Assembly: GCF_014696135.1 (NCBI RefSeq)
Contig: NZ_JACJPP010000018.1
Location: forward strand, 1-64,000
Direction of reading: 5' to 3'
DNA from: Nodosilinea sp. FACHB-141
GTDB taxonomy: Bacteria > Cyanobacteriota > Cyanobacteriia > Phormidesmidales > Phormidesmidaceae
Length of the DNA stretch: 64,000 nt
Shown: positions 6,845-15,574 of the stretch, piece by piece
How positions within the stretch are numbered: position 1 is the first letter of the stretch
How the letters are laid out: every line of letters begins with the position of its first letter
Notes under the pieces: generated by a model
Database searches by the model: none
What the model was told of the DNA's origin: nothing
The model's input: the letters and a program-made list of their open reading frames with translations, nothing else
Position numbers and translations under genes: made by a program

Positions 6845-9395
6845 ATGGATACTCCTTCCCCCGTAGACGTTGCTGTATCCACCGCTTTAGACAAAGAGCG
6901 CACCGCTACCGATATCGAGAGCATTAAGCGGGCGTTTCTCAACAATCTGTTTTATGTGCAAGGCAAGCCGGTGTCGCTGGCCACCCAGCACGATTACTAC
7001 ATGGCCCTGGCGTATTTGGTGCGCGATCGCATGCTGCACCGCTGGAATGGCACCGCCGAGAGCTACACCCAGCACCGCGCCCGCACAGTCTGTTACCTGT
7101 CGGCGGAGTTTTTGATGGGTCCGCCGACAGGTAACAACCTGATCAACGGGCCTCTACGAGCCGGCTAGGCAGGCCATGGAAGAGCTGGGCCTCGACTTTA
7201 ACAAACTGCTGGCCCAGGAGGAGGAGCCAGGTTTGGGGAATGGCGGACTGGGACGGCTGGCGGCCTGCTACCTCGATTCTCTAGCGTCGCTGGAGGTGCC
7301 TTCTGTAGGCTACGGCATTCGCTATGAGTTCGGCATTTTTGAGCAAGACCTGCGCGACGGCTGGCGGGTCGAGCGCACCGACAAGTGGCTGCGCTACGGC
7401 AACCCCTGGGAGGTGGTGCGGCCTGAGTGGTCGGTGGAAGTCAAGTTGGGCGGCTACACCGAAACCTACACCGACGACAAAGAGCGTTACCGGGTGCGCT
7501 GGGTGCCCGATCGCGAGGTGCTGGGCGTGCCCTACGACACGCCGATTTTGGGTTACCAGGTCAACACTGCCAATACCCTGCGCCTGTGGAAAGCCGAGGC
7601 GATCGAATCCTTTGACTTTGCAGTGTTTAGCCAGGGCAATTACTACGGCGCGGTCGAGCAAAAAGTCGCCTCAGAAAACATCTCCAAGGTGCTCTACCCC
7701 AACGACGAAAAAACTGCCGGCAAGCAGCTGCGTCTAGAGCAGCAATTTTTCTTTGTCTCCTGTTCTCTGCAAGACATGTTTCGCATTTTGAAAGGGCAGG
7801 GTATGGCCGTGGAGCAGTTCCACGAAAAGTTTGCCATTCAGCTGAATGACACCCACCCGGCGATCGCCGCTCCCGAACTCATGCGCCTGCTGCTCGACGA
7901 GCACGGCCTCGACTGGAGCCTAGCCTGGGAAATTACCCAAAAGACCCTGGCCTACACCAACCACACCCTGCTGCCCGAAGCGCTAGAAAAGTGGCCCGTC
8001 AACCTGTTTGGCCAGCTGCTGCCCCGCCATTTGCAGATTATCTACGAGATCAATAACCGCTTCCTTGACCTGGTGCGGATGAAGTTTCCCAAGGATGCGG
8101 AGCGGTTGGCCCGCATGTCGCTGATTGACGAATCTGGGGAGCGCTACGTGCGCATGGCTAATCTGGCCTGCGTCAGCAGCCACACCATCAACGGTGTCGC
8201 CGCCCTTCACAGCGAGCTGCTCAAAGAAACTGTGCTGCGCGACTTCTACGAACTCTTCCCCGAAAAGTTTTGCAACAAGACCAACGGTGTCACTCCCCGC
8301 CGTTGGATGGTGCTCAGCAATCCACGGTTGAGTACCTTAATCACTAGCCGAATTGGCGATCGCTGGATCAAGCACCTGGATGAACTCAAGGCGATCGAAC
8401 CCCTGGCCGACGATGCCGGTTTCCGAGCCGAGTGGCGGGCGATCAAGCAGGCCGTCAAGCGCGATCTGGCCAGCCGCATCCACAGTCAGCACGGCATTTT
8501 AGTTGACCCCGCCTCACTGTTTGATGTGCAGGTGAAACGCATCCACGAGTACAAGCGTCAGCACCTCAACGTGCTGCACATCGTTACCCTCTACAGCCAG
8601 CTAAAGCAGAACCCTAATCTGGAGATCACGCCGCGTACGTTTCTATTTAGCGGTAAGGCGGCCCCTGGCTATCACATGGCCAAGCTGATGATTAAGCTGA
8701 TCACCGCCGTGGGCGACATGGTCAACCGCGACCCCGACCTGCGCAACCAGATCAAGGTGATCTTCTTACCTAACTACAACGTCACCAACAGCCAGCGCAT
8801 TTACCCGGCCTCAGACCTTTCTGAGCAGATTTCCACCGCAGGCTTTGAGGCCTCGGGCACCGGCAACATGAAGTTTGCCATGAATGGAGCGCTCACCATC
8901 GGCACTCTCGACGGGGCCAACGTGGAAATTCGCGACGCCGTCGGCGCTGAGAACTTCTTTCTCTTTGGCCTCACCGCTCCCGAAGTGGTGGCACTCAAAA
9001 CCGAAGGCTACGATCCCTACAGCTACTACCACCGCCACCCCATGCTCAAGGATGCGATCGACCTGATTGCCTCCGGCCACTTCTCCCACGGCGATGGCGA
9101 TCTGTTTAAGCCCCTGCTCGACAAGCTGCTATACCACGATCCGTTCATGCTGCTGGCTGACTACCAGGCCTACATTGACTGCCAAGAGACGGTGGGTCGT
9201 GCCTACAGCGATGCCGACAGCTGGACACGCATGGCGATTCTCAACTCGGTGCGGATGGGAGGCTTTTCGAGCGATCGTTCCATCGCCGAATATTGCAGCG
9301 ACATCTGGAAAGTCAACCCCTTCCCCGTCGGCCTGGTGGACTACGGCGAAATCGGTGGGGAATCTGACGGCAAGCTCACCTGCAAGCTGAGCTAA
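6845..9395 (+). pseudogene. glgP: Glycogen/alpha-glucan phosphorylase, frameshifted near N-terminus
   Basis: GlgP releases glucose-1-phosphate from glycogen using pyridoxal phosphate. The first frame (ATG 6845; an upstream in-frame ATG at 6797 has no support) encodes YYMALAYLVRDR and TVCYLSAEFLMGP, then runs into TAG at 7166. The second frame opens upstream of ATG 7176 and gives [37 protein letters not shown] and the whole rest of the enzyme. That includes the cofactor-lysine segment [17 protein letters not shown] (about 8855-8905). Restoring two bases after the Asn codon ending at 7147 (AAC-CTG-GGC expected) gives a single 850-residue protein, the normal length. A perfect 16-bp inverted repeat (7092-7107 and 7120-7135) sits just before the break and has replaced the expected His-Leu codons of the GPxLGNNL motif. 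An in-frame product of the second part alone would lack about 105 residues. Confidence 0.9.
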
Positions 9396-9442
9396 CGTTG
9401 CCAAAATCGCTAAACTGACTGTCGTTTAAGGGGAGTAGTGGT

Positions 9443-9853
9443 TTAAGAATAATGACCAGCCGCAATCAACCCTTTACGCTCTTGCATGCGATCGGGGTGA
9501 TTAAATTGGAGAATAAAAACCGTGACTCTGCCTGCTGCTGTTTGCGGAACAATCGTGGCTCCATCCAACTTAAAGTGCTCTCGCCAGTTCTGAGTTCTGG
9601 GGTTGAAAAAAGGAGTGAGTTGATTTGTCTCTGGATCAATAGAGCCGAGATCGGTGCCTTTAGCCCGGTTGCAGTAGGGACAGGCTAAGGCAAGATTCTC
9701 TAAAGAAGTTCTGCCACCGTGCTTTTCAGCGATGATGTGCTCCATCTCGAAGGCAAGTAGGGTGACGCTTTGGGGAAAGCGGCAGTATTCACAGCGATCG
9801 CCCGCCCGATCAGTTACCTGTTTTCTCAGGGCCGCAGATACGTACGTCCCCAT
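9443..9853 (-). CDS. HNH endonuclease
   Basis: A 136-residue HNH nuclease of the McrA-like zinc-binding type. The zinc cysteines are visible as CEYC (residues 21-24) and CPYC (58-61). The catalytic core is FEMEHI (Glu38-His39), followed by the Asn of ENLALACPYCNRAKG (Asn53, Asn62). The start is ATG 9853, only two bases after the stop of the small upstream gene at 9856, so the two are almost certainly co-transcribed and may be translationally coupled. Substrate unknown; such stand-alone HNH genes occur in toxin-antitoxin-like pairs, in mobile DNA and as restriction remnants. It ends 47 bp from the convergent glgP stop. Confidence 0.9.
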   Translation of the reverse strand: MGTYVSAALRKQVTDRAGDRCEYCRFPQSVTLLAFEMEHIIAEKHGGRTSLENLALACPYCNRAKGTDLGSIDPETNQLTPFFNPRTQNWREHFKLDGATIVPQTAAGRVTVFILQFNHPDRMQERKGLIAAGHYS

Positions 9854-9855
9854 GG

Positions 9856-10209
9856 CTACTGTAGCTGTGCCAGGGCGTGGGTCTTAGCAAGGCGCACCAG
9901 GTGCTCTAGGGTCAAATAGCGCTCTAATTCGACTTCACCCTTAGCAGAAAGTGTCCCAGCTTTGCTCTCGGCCAACAGCTCGCTGACCCGCTCTTGAAAC
10001 TTTAGGGAGGGGCGCAGGGCTAAAATTTGGTCTGGGGTCGGTTGACTAGCCAGCAGGGCAATAATGTCTTGCTCGTCAAGAAAATTAGAGGAACGCTGCT
10101 GAGACTGAAACTCTTGTAAGCCAAGCTCTAGCACCTCTGGTAGTTGAGATTGAAACTGCTCAAGCCGATGGGCTAGATCATCAGGGATTTCAATGGTGAT
10201 TTGCGCCAT
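9856..10209 (-). CDS. Small antitoxin-like partner of the HNH gene
   Basis: A 117-residue acidic protein. Its first 30 residues (MAQITIEIPDDLAHRLEQF) match the ribbon-helix-helix-like N-terminus common to prokaryotic antitoxins: a beta strand followed by DDLxxRLE. The remainder is helical and leucine-rich, with repeated Glu and Gln and the phrase LSAKGEVELERYLTLEHLVRL. It is first in a two-gene unit with the HNH nuclease, separated by two bases. The order small DNA-binding-like protein then nuclease is what an autoregulated toxin-antitoxin module would show; this is inference from layout. Similar small proteins occur upstream of HNH genes and VapC-like genes in cyanobacteria. Confidence 0.7.
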   Translation of the reverse strand: MAQITIEIPDDLAHRLEQFQSQLPEVLELGLQEFQSQQRSSNFLDEQDIIALLASQPTPDQILALRPSLKFQERVSELLAESKAGTLSAKGEVELERYLTLEHLVRLAKTHALAQLQ

Positions 10210-10240
10210 GGCAGGTTAGAGGTATGAGCACTACAGCACG

Positions 10241-10789
10241 ATGGATAGTGGTATGAGACGAATAGCTATCGTTGGCACTACCGGCTCGGGTAAGACAACT
10301 CTAGCGCGGCGGGTGGCCCAGCGCTGCCTGATTCCCCATATTGAGCTAGATGCCTTGCAGTGGGAGCCAAATTGGACACCTGCGGAGCCTCAAGTCTTTC
10401 GCGATCGGGTGAGGTTGGCGTTGAGCGGCGATCGCTGGGTCGTAGACGGCAACTACAGCGCTGTGCGCGACATTGTTTGGCAAAGAGCCGACACGGTCGT
10501 ATTGCTGGATTACCCGTTCGGGCTGGTGTTGCGGCGACTTTTGCGGCGCACTTGGCGGCGATCGCTCTACCAAGAAGAACTCTGGAACGGCAATCGAGAG
10601 ACGTTTCGACAGTCGTTTTTCAGCCGCGACTCAATTCTGGTCTGGCTATTGCGCACCTACTGGAAGAAGCGTAAGCAGTATCCCGTCCTGTTTCAGCAAT
10701 CGGAATATGCTCATCTATCTACCGTGCATCTGCGATCGCCCAAAGCAGCCGAGCAATGGCTATTCTCCTGTGAGCAACATTTGCTGTGA
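10241..10789 (+). CDS. P-loop kinase of the adenylate kinase/topology-modulation (FlaR-like) group
   Basis: A 182-residue P-loop protein. Walker A is IAIVGTTGSGKTTLARR at about residues 8-24; a Walker B-like strand is VVLLDYP at about 86-92. An Arg-rich lid (LRRLLRRTWRRSLYQEELW) follows. The length and the ELDALQWEPNW motif fit the small adenylate-kinase-like proteins often annotated as topology modulation protein, whose substrate is not established. The first ATG (10241) and a second at 10253 are both possible; the second places the P-loop nearer the N-terminus as in relatives. Divergent from the antitoxin-like gene by 31 bp. Confidence 0.75.
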   Translation: MDSGMRRIAIVGTTGSGKTTLARRVAQRCLIPHIELDALQWEPNWTPAEPQVFRDRVRLALSGDRWVVDGNYSAVRDIVWQRADTVVLLDYPFGLVLRRLLRRTWRRSLYQEELWNGNRETFRQSFFSRDSILVWLLRTYWKKRKQYPVLFQQSEYAHLSTVHLRSPKAAEQWLFSCEQHLL

Positions 10790-10822
10790 GCCAGACAATC
10801 CGTTGGTCTGGCCCACAGCAAA
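10780..10822. terminator. Hairpin between convergent genes
   Basis: TTTGCTGTGAGCCAGAC (10780-10796) pairs with 10806-10822 over 17 positions with one mismatch and a nine-base loop; A/T bases flank both sides. It overlaps the stop codon of the P-loop gene and lies nine bases from the guaA stop, so it may act as a bidirectional terminator. Confidence 0.6.
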
Positions 10823-10830
10823 TTTAGAGC

Positions 10831-12444
10831 CTACTCCCACTCGATGGTGCCAGGCGGCTTCGAGGTGATGTCGTAAACGACCCGGTTAACCCCTTCCACC
10901 TCGTTGACAATGCGGTTTGAGATTGTCTCTAGCAGGTCGTAGGGCACCCGCGACCAGTCGGCGGTCATGCCGTCTTCACTGCTGACTAGGCGCAGCACAA
11001 TCGGGTAGGCGTAGGTGCGCTGGTCACCCATCACGCCCACGCTGCGCACCGGCAGCAGCACCGCAAAGGCCTGCCAAAAGTCGTGGTACAGGCCCTGCTT
11101 GGCGATCTCGTCGCGCACCACAAAGTCGGCATTGCGGAGAATCTCCAGCCGCTCTTTGGTGATTTCGCCGATGATGCGAATCGCCAAGCCAGGACCGGGG
11201 AAGGGTTGACGACGCACGATCTCCTCGGGCAGACCAATAGAGCGGCCCACCTTGCGCACTTCATCTTTGAACAGCTTGCGCAGGGGTTCCACCAGCTTGA
11301 ATTGCAGGTCCTTGGGCAGACCGCCGACGTTGTGGTGGCTCTTGATTTTCACTGCCACCCGCTCCCCGGTTTTGGGGTCCACATTGGTATCGGCGGACTC
11401 AATCACGTCTGGGTATAGCGTACCCTGAGCGAGGTAGTCGAAGGGACCGAGGCGCTTCGACTCTTCTTCAAACACGCGGATGAACTCGTGGCCGATGCGC
11501 TTGCGTTTGACTTCGGGGTCAGTGACGCCTTCGACCTGAGCAAGGAAGCGATCGCGCGCTTTAACGTGAATCACCGGAATGTGAAACTGCTCGGCAAACA
11601 GCTTCACCAAACGCTCGGGCTCATCTTTGCGCATGAAGCCCTGGTCGATAAACATGCAGGTGAGCTGGTCGCCGATCGCCTGGTGCAGCAAAAAGGCCAG
11701 GGTCGACGAGTCTACCCCACCCGAGAGGGCCAGCAGCACGCGCTTGTCTCCTACCCGCGCCCGCACTTCGCGAATGGCGTCTTCCACAAAAGCTTCGGTG
11801 GTCCAGGTGGGCTGACACTCGCAAATGTGGTACACAAAGTTGCGAATCAGGGCAATGCCCCCTTTCGAGTGCACCACCTCGGGGTGAAACTGCACCCCGT
11901 AGAGCTTGCGAGCGTGGTCAGCGACAGCGGCGCAGGGGGTGTTGTGGGTGTGGGCCAGCACCTCAAAGCCATCGGGGAGGCGAGTCACCGAGTCGCCGTG
12001 GCTCATCCACATAGTGGTGGCGTCTTCAACGTTGGTGAGCAGGTCGGTGGGGTCATCGATGAAGAGATCGGCCTTGCCATACTCGCCCCGCTCGGCGCGC
12101 TCGACCTGACCGCCGAGCTGCTGCACCATCAGCTGCATGCCGTAGCACACCCCTAGCACCGGAATGCCCATATCCCAAATGGCGGGGTCGCAGTGGGGGG
12201 CGCCGTTGTCGTATACCGAGTTGGGCCCACCGGAGAAAATAATACCCTTGGGGTTGAGCTGCTTAAGCTGCTCGGCAGTGGTGCGGTAGGAGAGCACCTC
12301 CGAGTACACCTCGGTTTCGCGAATGCGACGAGCGATCAACTCAGAGTATTGAGAGCCAAAGTCTAGAATCACCAGCATTTGGCGGTTGAGATCTGGGAGC
12401 GAGGCTTCCCCAATGTCAGCAGTGGATTCGGTTTGAAGGGTCAC
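10831..12444 (-). CDS. guaA: GMP synthase (glutamine-hydrolysing)
   Basis: A 537-residue bifunctional enzyme making GMP from XMP, ATP and glutamine in purine synthesis. The N-terminal class I glutamine amidotransferase domain has the nucleophile in [11 protein letters not shown] (Cys100) and the His/Glu pair in [10 protein letters not shown]. The PP-loop ATP pyrophosphatase domain has [15 protein letters not shown] at about residue 240. The C-terminal dimerisation domain ends in the conserved [10 protein letters not shown]. Length and both active sites are complete. An N-terminal extension of about 22 residues before [14 protein letters not shown] is typical of cyanobacterial GuaA. Single-gene unit, convergent with the P-loop kinase. 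Confidence 0.98.
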   Translation of the reverse strand: MTLQTESTADIGEASLPDLNRQMLVILDFGSQYSELIARRIRETEVYSEVLSYRTTAEQLKQLNPKGIIFSGGPNSVYDNGAPHCDPAIWDMGIPVLGVCYGMQLMVQQLGGQVERAERGEYGKADLFIDDPTDLLTNVEDATTMWMSHGDSVTRLPDGFEVLAHTHNTPCAAVADHARKLYGVQFHPEVVHSKGGIALIRNFVYHICECQPTWTTEAFVEDAIREVRARVGDKRVLLALSGGVDSSTLAFLLHQAIGDQLTCMFIDQGFMRKDEPERLVKLFAEQFHIPVIHVKARDRFLAQVEGVTDPEVKRKRIGHEFIRVFEEESKRLGPFDYLAQGTLYPDVIESADTNVDPKTGERVAVKIKSHHNVGGLPKDLQFKLVEPLRKLFKDEVRKVGRSIGLPEEIVRRQPFPGPGLAIRIIGEITKERLEILRNADFVVRDEIAKQGLYHDFWQAFAVLLPVRSVGVMGDQRTYAYPIVLRLVSSEDGMTADWSRVPYDLLETISNRIVNEVEGVNRVVYDITSKPPGTIEWE

Positions 12445-12744
12445 GATTGGTTAATCCTGCAGGTGATAGTGAATTCGAGTGCGGTGCGATCAGGGTTAGG
12501 CGTCTACTGGCCTAAAAAGTTGAGGGTACCTAAGGATGCCATAGGATACGCATTCTACAAATGCTGGGGTGAGACGGATTACCAAGCCAAGGTTGGCTTG
12601 GCTCTGAGACAACTAAACTCAATAACCCTGAATGCTTTTGGGGTAAGAAACGTCTAAAAATGGCAGCCGCGCCTTGCCCGAGCACGGCAAAAGGAATAGA
12701 TAAGTAAAAGACTGCTATAGGATTTTTGTAAAAAAATATTCCTT
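12445..12744. other. Intergenic region upstream of guaA
   Basis: About 300 bp between the guaA start and the cbiD stop. It must hold the guaA promoter. I see no convincing gene, riboswitch or repeat; a short open frame on the plus strand overlaps the guaA start and looks like chance. An A-rich stretch with TTTTTGTAAAAAAATATT lies at the cbiD end. Confidence 0.4.
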
Positions 12745-13869
12745 CTAGTCTATCAAAACTTGATTGAACAGAGTCTGGCTGCGATCGCTTCTAGCCACGA
12801 TCTGCCGCTGGCGATCAAACACCATTGACCCCACCGTTAGAGAGCTGCCTGTGTGGGCATGGACGTAGGTAGCAGCCCGCTCGTCAATGCGCTCTACCAT
12901 GTGCTGATAGACACGCTGGACCAGCTCGCCATCCTGCCCTCTCAAAATTTCTAGTCCGGCCTCCACCGTTTTGGCGTTGAGAATCTCTTGAATTGTGGGC
13001 AGCGGCACATCCTGCCCAGCGCAGCAGGCGGCGAAGATCTCTTGACGACCGTCGGCAACGTGGTGGTGGGTGTGAAAGATCCCCCCGGCCAGCTTGATTA
13101 GCTTGCCGTGATACCCCAGCAGCAGCACCCCAGCCACCCCCAGCTGCCCTGCCTCCACCAGCATTGGCCCTAGCCAGTTGGCGGTTTTCACCCGGCAATC
13201 AGGGTTGATCCCCAGCTTCACCGCCAGATCCAGCCCGTTTTCGCCCAGGCAAAACACCAGGTAAGCGTGCTGAGCAGCCTTGTCCCGCAGGATTTCTCTC
13301 GATTGATCGAGCTGCCCTGGTGCGCTGAGAGGTTCAGAGATACCGGCGGTACCGAGCAGCGAAAGCCCTTCTACTACCCCAAAGGCAGCATTGGAAGTGC
13401 GTTCTGCCAGGGCGCGACCCTCGGGCAAGATAACCGTGACGCGGAGGGTCTTTCCTGGCGGCAGTAGGGGGGTTAAGTGGTGGGTAATTAACGCTTGGGC
13501 GTAGCGATAGATGGCTGGTGCCCCATCTCGATCGCGCTGTCTGCCGATGCCCTCGCCCCCCTCTAGCTGAATGGGGTCAGTCTGATCGTCATCCCCCCAG
13601 GCCACCACAGACCAGAGTGGGGTATGGCGGGTGAGATCTAAATTGTCGCCGGGATCGCTGTGGGTAATAGCTAATACTGAGCCATCGGGGAGGGGGGCGA
13701 GCTGAGCAATGGGGATGTCAGCGGGACGGGGCGGATTGAGCAGATCGAGGGTGATGAGCTGGGGTCGATCGCGACTATCCACCAGTTGCCGTAGGGCAGC
13801 CACTGCCCCAGCGCAGGCAAATACTGGCAGCGTATAGCCAGAGCGGGGAGAGGACAAAGCAGAATTCAT
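12745..13869 (-). CDS. cbiD: Cobalt-precorrin-5B C(1)-methyltransferase
   Basis: CbiD methylates C-1 of cobalt-precorrin-5B with S-adenosylmethionine in the anaerobic cobalamin (B12) branch. The 374-residue protein has the family opening RSGYTLPVFACAGAVAAL, followed by PIQLEGGEGIGRQ (the G-G-x-G-x-G region), GVVEGLSLLGTAGISEPLS and LLLGYHGKLIKLAGGIFHTH, which are characteristic of CbiD. The length is as expected. The start overlaps the stop of the upstream hydrolase-like gene by four bases (ATGA), so the two are translationally coupled. A second B12 gene, cobS, lies at 52 kb. No cobalamin riboswitch was recognised near either gene. Confidence 0.93.
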   Translation of the reverse strand: MNSALSSPRSGYTLPVFACAGAVAALRQLVDSRDRPQLITLDLLNPPRPADIPIAQLAPLPDGSVLAITHSDPGDNLDLTRHTPLWSVVAWGDDDQTDPIQLEGGEGIGRQRDRDGAPAIYRYAQALITHHLTPLLPPGKTLRVTVILPEGRALAERTSNAAFGVVEGLSLLGTAGISEPLSAPGQLDQSREILRDKAAQHAYLVFCLGENGLDLAVKLGINPDCRVKTANWLGPMLVEAGQLGVAGVLLLGYHGKLIKLAGGIFHTHHHVADGRQEIFAACCAGQDVPLPTIQEILNAKTVEAGLEILRGQDGELVQRVYQHMVERIDERAATYVHAHTGSSLTVGSMVFDRQRQIVARSDRSQTLFNQVLID

Positions 13870-14876
13870 GGCGCACCGTCGGTCGTCGAGGTGGGCCAGA
13901 GGGGGAGGGCCTGAACCTGCTCTAGGGTAAGGTCGAGGTAGGTGGTGCCTTTGCTGACGCTACCCTCTACGGGGTCTTGGCCAAAGTAGCCGCGATCGCC
14001 GTCGTGGGCGTGGGGGCCGCTAGCGATCGCCTCATACTTGCCGGCCCGTAGCGCTCGGTTATAGGGCGAGCCCACCGTCCAACCCCAGCGCGAGGGAAAC
14101 AAAATCAGCCCCAGGTTATCAATGCGATCGCCCTGACCGTGGAAGTGGTAGACCTGCTCAATTGAGTCAAAGCCCTCCTCACCGTCAAAGACACCACCAA
14201 AGGAGAGCACCGTGACCTCAACCGACAGCCACTCTTTGAGATAAGGAGCTGCCCCAAGGGCGACCTGGGCTCCACCGCTAGTGCCCGCCAGCACCAGCTG
14301 AATGGGTTCCTCGCTCTCCAGAGAAACGGCCTCTGTTGCTGCCATACGCTCTAGAATGGTGGCCGCCGCCCCCCGGTTATAGGCCTGTCCGTAGCGGTTA
14401 TCGGCGGAGAGAGCTAGCCGCCACAGGTTGCGAATTTTAATCACCAGGCGGGCCAGGCTGTCTTCCTGGCCGGGGCGCTCGCTGAGCTGCCACAGCCAGC
14501 GAAAGAGAGGCTGACTACCGACATTGTCACTCACTGCCGAGTAGGGAAACACCCCTCGCACCACAACGCAGCCAGGCACCGCTGCCGCCATCTGGTTCAA
14601 AAAGGCCTCTTCCCCTGGGTCGAGGTCAACATCGGCGACATTGCCCACCCCAGCCAAAAATACTAAATAGCACTGTGCTCCTCCCTCGGTCGTCGTGGTT
14701 CCATCAGGCAGGCTGGGGCGCTGCTCGGCCAGGCCGTTGCCATCCCGCAGCCACCAGGACAGGGTGCTAATCGGAGAGATTGTTCCCCAGGCCAAGAAGA
14801 ATATTCCCAGGGCAGCCAACAGCTTACTGGTGTCGCCCAGCGATCGCGATATCAGAGTTTGCAGCAGAGATTTCAT
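13866..14876 (-). CDS. Alpha/beta-hydrolase-like membrane-anchored protein, function unknown
   Basis: About 336 residues from ATG 14876; a GTG at 14921 would add 15 residues, but the ATG start puts the hydrophobic segment at the very N-terminus. A transmembrane or signal-anchor segment is at about residues 18-40 (LAALGIFFLAWGTISPI). The rest is probably periplasmic or lumenal. The phrase VLAGTSGGAQVALGAAPYL contains a G-x-S-x-G-like nucleophile elbow (GTSGG), and a possible histidine lies in GPHAHDGD near the C-terminus, so a serine-hydrolase fold is likely. It resembles conserved cyanobacterial proteins without an assigned reaction. The four-base overlap with cbiD suggests co-expression, but no metabolic link is evident. 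Confidence 0.75.
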   Translation of the reverse strand: MKSLLQTLISRSLGDTSKLLAALGIFFLAWGTISPISTLSWWLRDGNGLAEQRPSLPDGTTTTEGGAQCYLVFLAGVGNVADVDLDPGEEAFLNQMAAAVPGCVVVRGVFPYSAVSDNVGSQPLFRWLWQLSERPGQEDSLARLVIKIRNLWRLALSADNRYGQAYNRGAAATILERMAATEAVSLESEEPIQLVLAGTSGGAQVALGAAPYLKEWLSVEVTVLSFGGVFDGEEGFDSIEQVYHFHGQGDRIDNLGLILFPSRWGWTVGSPYNRALRAGKYEAIASGPHAHDGDRGYFGQDPVEGSVSKGTTYLDLTLEQVQALPLWPTSTTDGAP

Positions 14877-14926
14877 TGGTAGCGGCCCCAGGGGTAGACT
14901 GGGCCAGGCGATAACGGACACATTCT

Positions 14927-15487
14927 ATGGGCCAGCGGCAGACAAGCAGGGGGCTACGGCGGGTGCTAGCCGATGCCCTAACGCTAAACCAAGACTTTTA
15001 TGAGCACAGCCACCGCTACCTAAAAGCGGCACGGTTTGCCCAGGGCATTGTTGGGCTCGCCGCCCTCTCCCACGGGTTGGGCAGCGGCCTCATTTTACTG
15101 CTTTACCGCCCTTCTCTGCCGCAGCTGGTGGCTGGGGTGTTGATCAACAGCCTGACTGTGTTGGCTGGGTACTATTTTTGGACCTACGCGCTTTGGAAGA
15201 TCAACACCTATCTAGCACCAACCACGCCTCCCTACCGAGAATTGTCGATCGCGGTAGGGTTTGCCTACACCCCACAGGTGCTGAATCTACTGACAGTGAT
15301 TCCGCTGTTGGGGCGACCGATCACGCTGGCCCTAGCGGGATGGACACTGCTGGGGGCGATCGCCGCTGTCCGCGCCGGGCTCAACATTGGCCTGGTCAAA
15401 GCGGCCCTGCTAGCGGGTACGGGCTTTACCCTGGTGCAGGTGGGCATTGGCCTGGTGCAGGCGGGCGTGCAAAACTGGGTGGCCTGA
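14927..15487 (+). CDS. Yip1-like integral membrane protein
   Basis: A 186-residue membrane protein with about five hydrophobic segments (GIVGLAALSHGLGSGLILL, VLINSLTVLAGYYFW, VGFAYTPQVLNLLTVIPLL, LALAGWTLLGAIAAV and a C-terminal one). The central sequence FAYTPQVLNLL, followed by a helix with small residues, fits the YIP1 family of cyanobacterial membrane proteins. The molecular role is unknown. The gene is divergent from the hydrolase-like gene, with about 50 bp between the chosen starts, so the two share a promoter region. ATG 14927 is the first start after that region. Confidence 0.75.
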   Translation: MGQRQTSRGLRRVLADALTLNQDFYEHSHRYLKAARFAQGIVGLAALSHGLGSGLILLLYRPSLPQLVAGVLINSLTVLAGYYFWTYALWKINTYLAPTTPPYRELSIAVGFAYTPQVLNLLTVIPLLGRPITLALAGWTLLGAIAAVRAGLNIGLVKAALLAGTGFTLVQVGIGLVQAGVQNWVA

Positions 15488-15492
15488 TCCGG

Positions 15493-15572
15493 GAAACGGT
15501 GAACAGGTGCAAGGTGTCGGGTCCAAGGAATGACCTAAACCTTGTACCCAACACCTTAGACCTTCAACCCTG
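15493..15572. repeat. Intergenic repeat of the AAGGT..ACCTT type
   Basis: A stretch with imperfect inverted symmetry (AGGTGCAAGGTGTCGGGT against ACCCAACACCTTAGACCTT) between the Yip1-like gene and tldE. Related stretches occur at 23920-23985, 33980-34030 and 48425-48495, always between genes. It probably belongs to one dispersed palindromic repeat family. Confidence 0.55.
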
Positions 15573-15574
15573 AT

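Noticed and set aside
11488..12156. A 222-codon open frame on the plus strand inside guaA
   Set aside because: It is antisense to the well-supported GMP synthase gene, shows no family likeness and is explained by the high GC content of the coding strand.
12379..12657. A 92-codon plus-strand frame across the guaA start
   Set aside because: It overlaps the start of guaA in antisense and has no similarity or ribosome-binding support.
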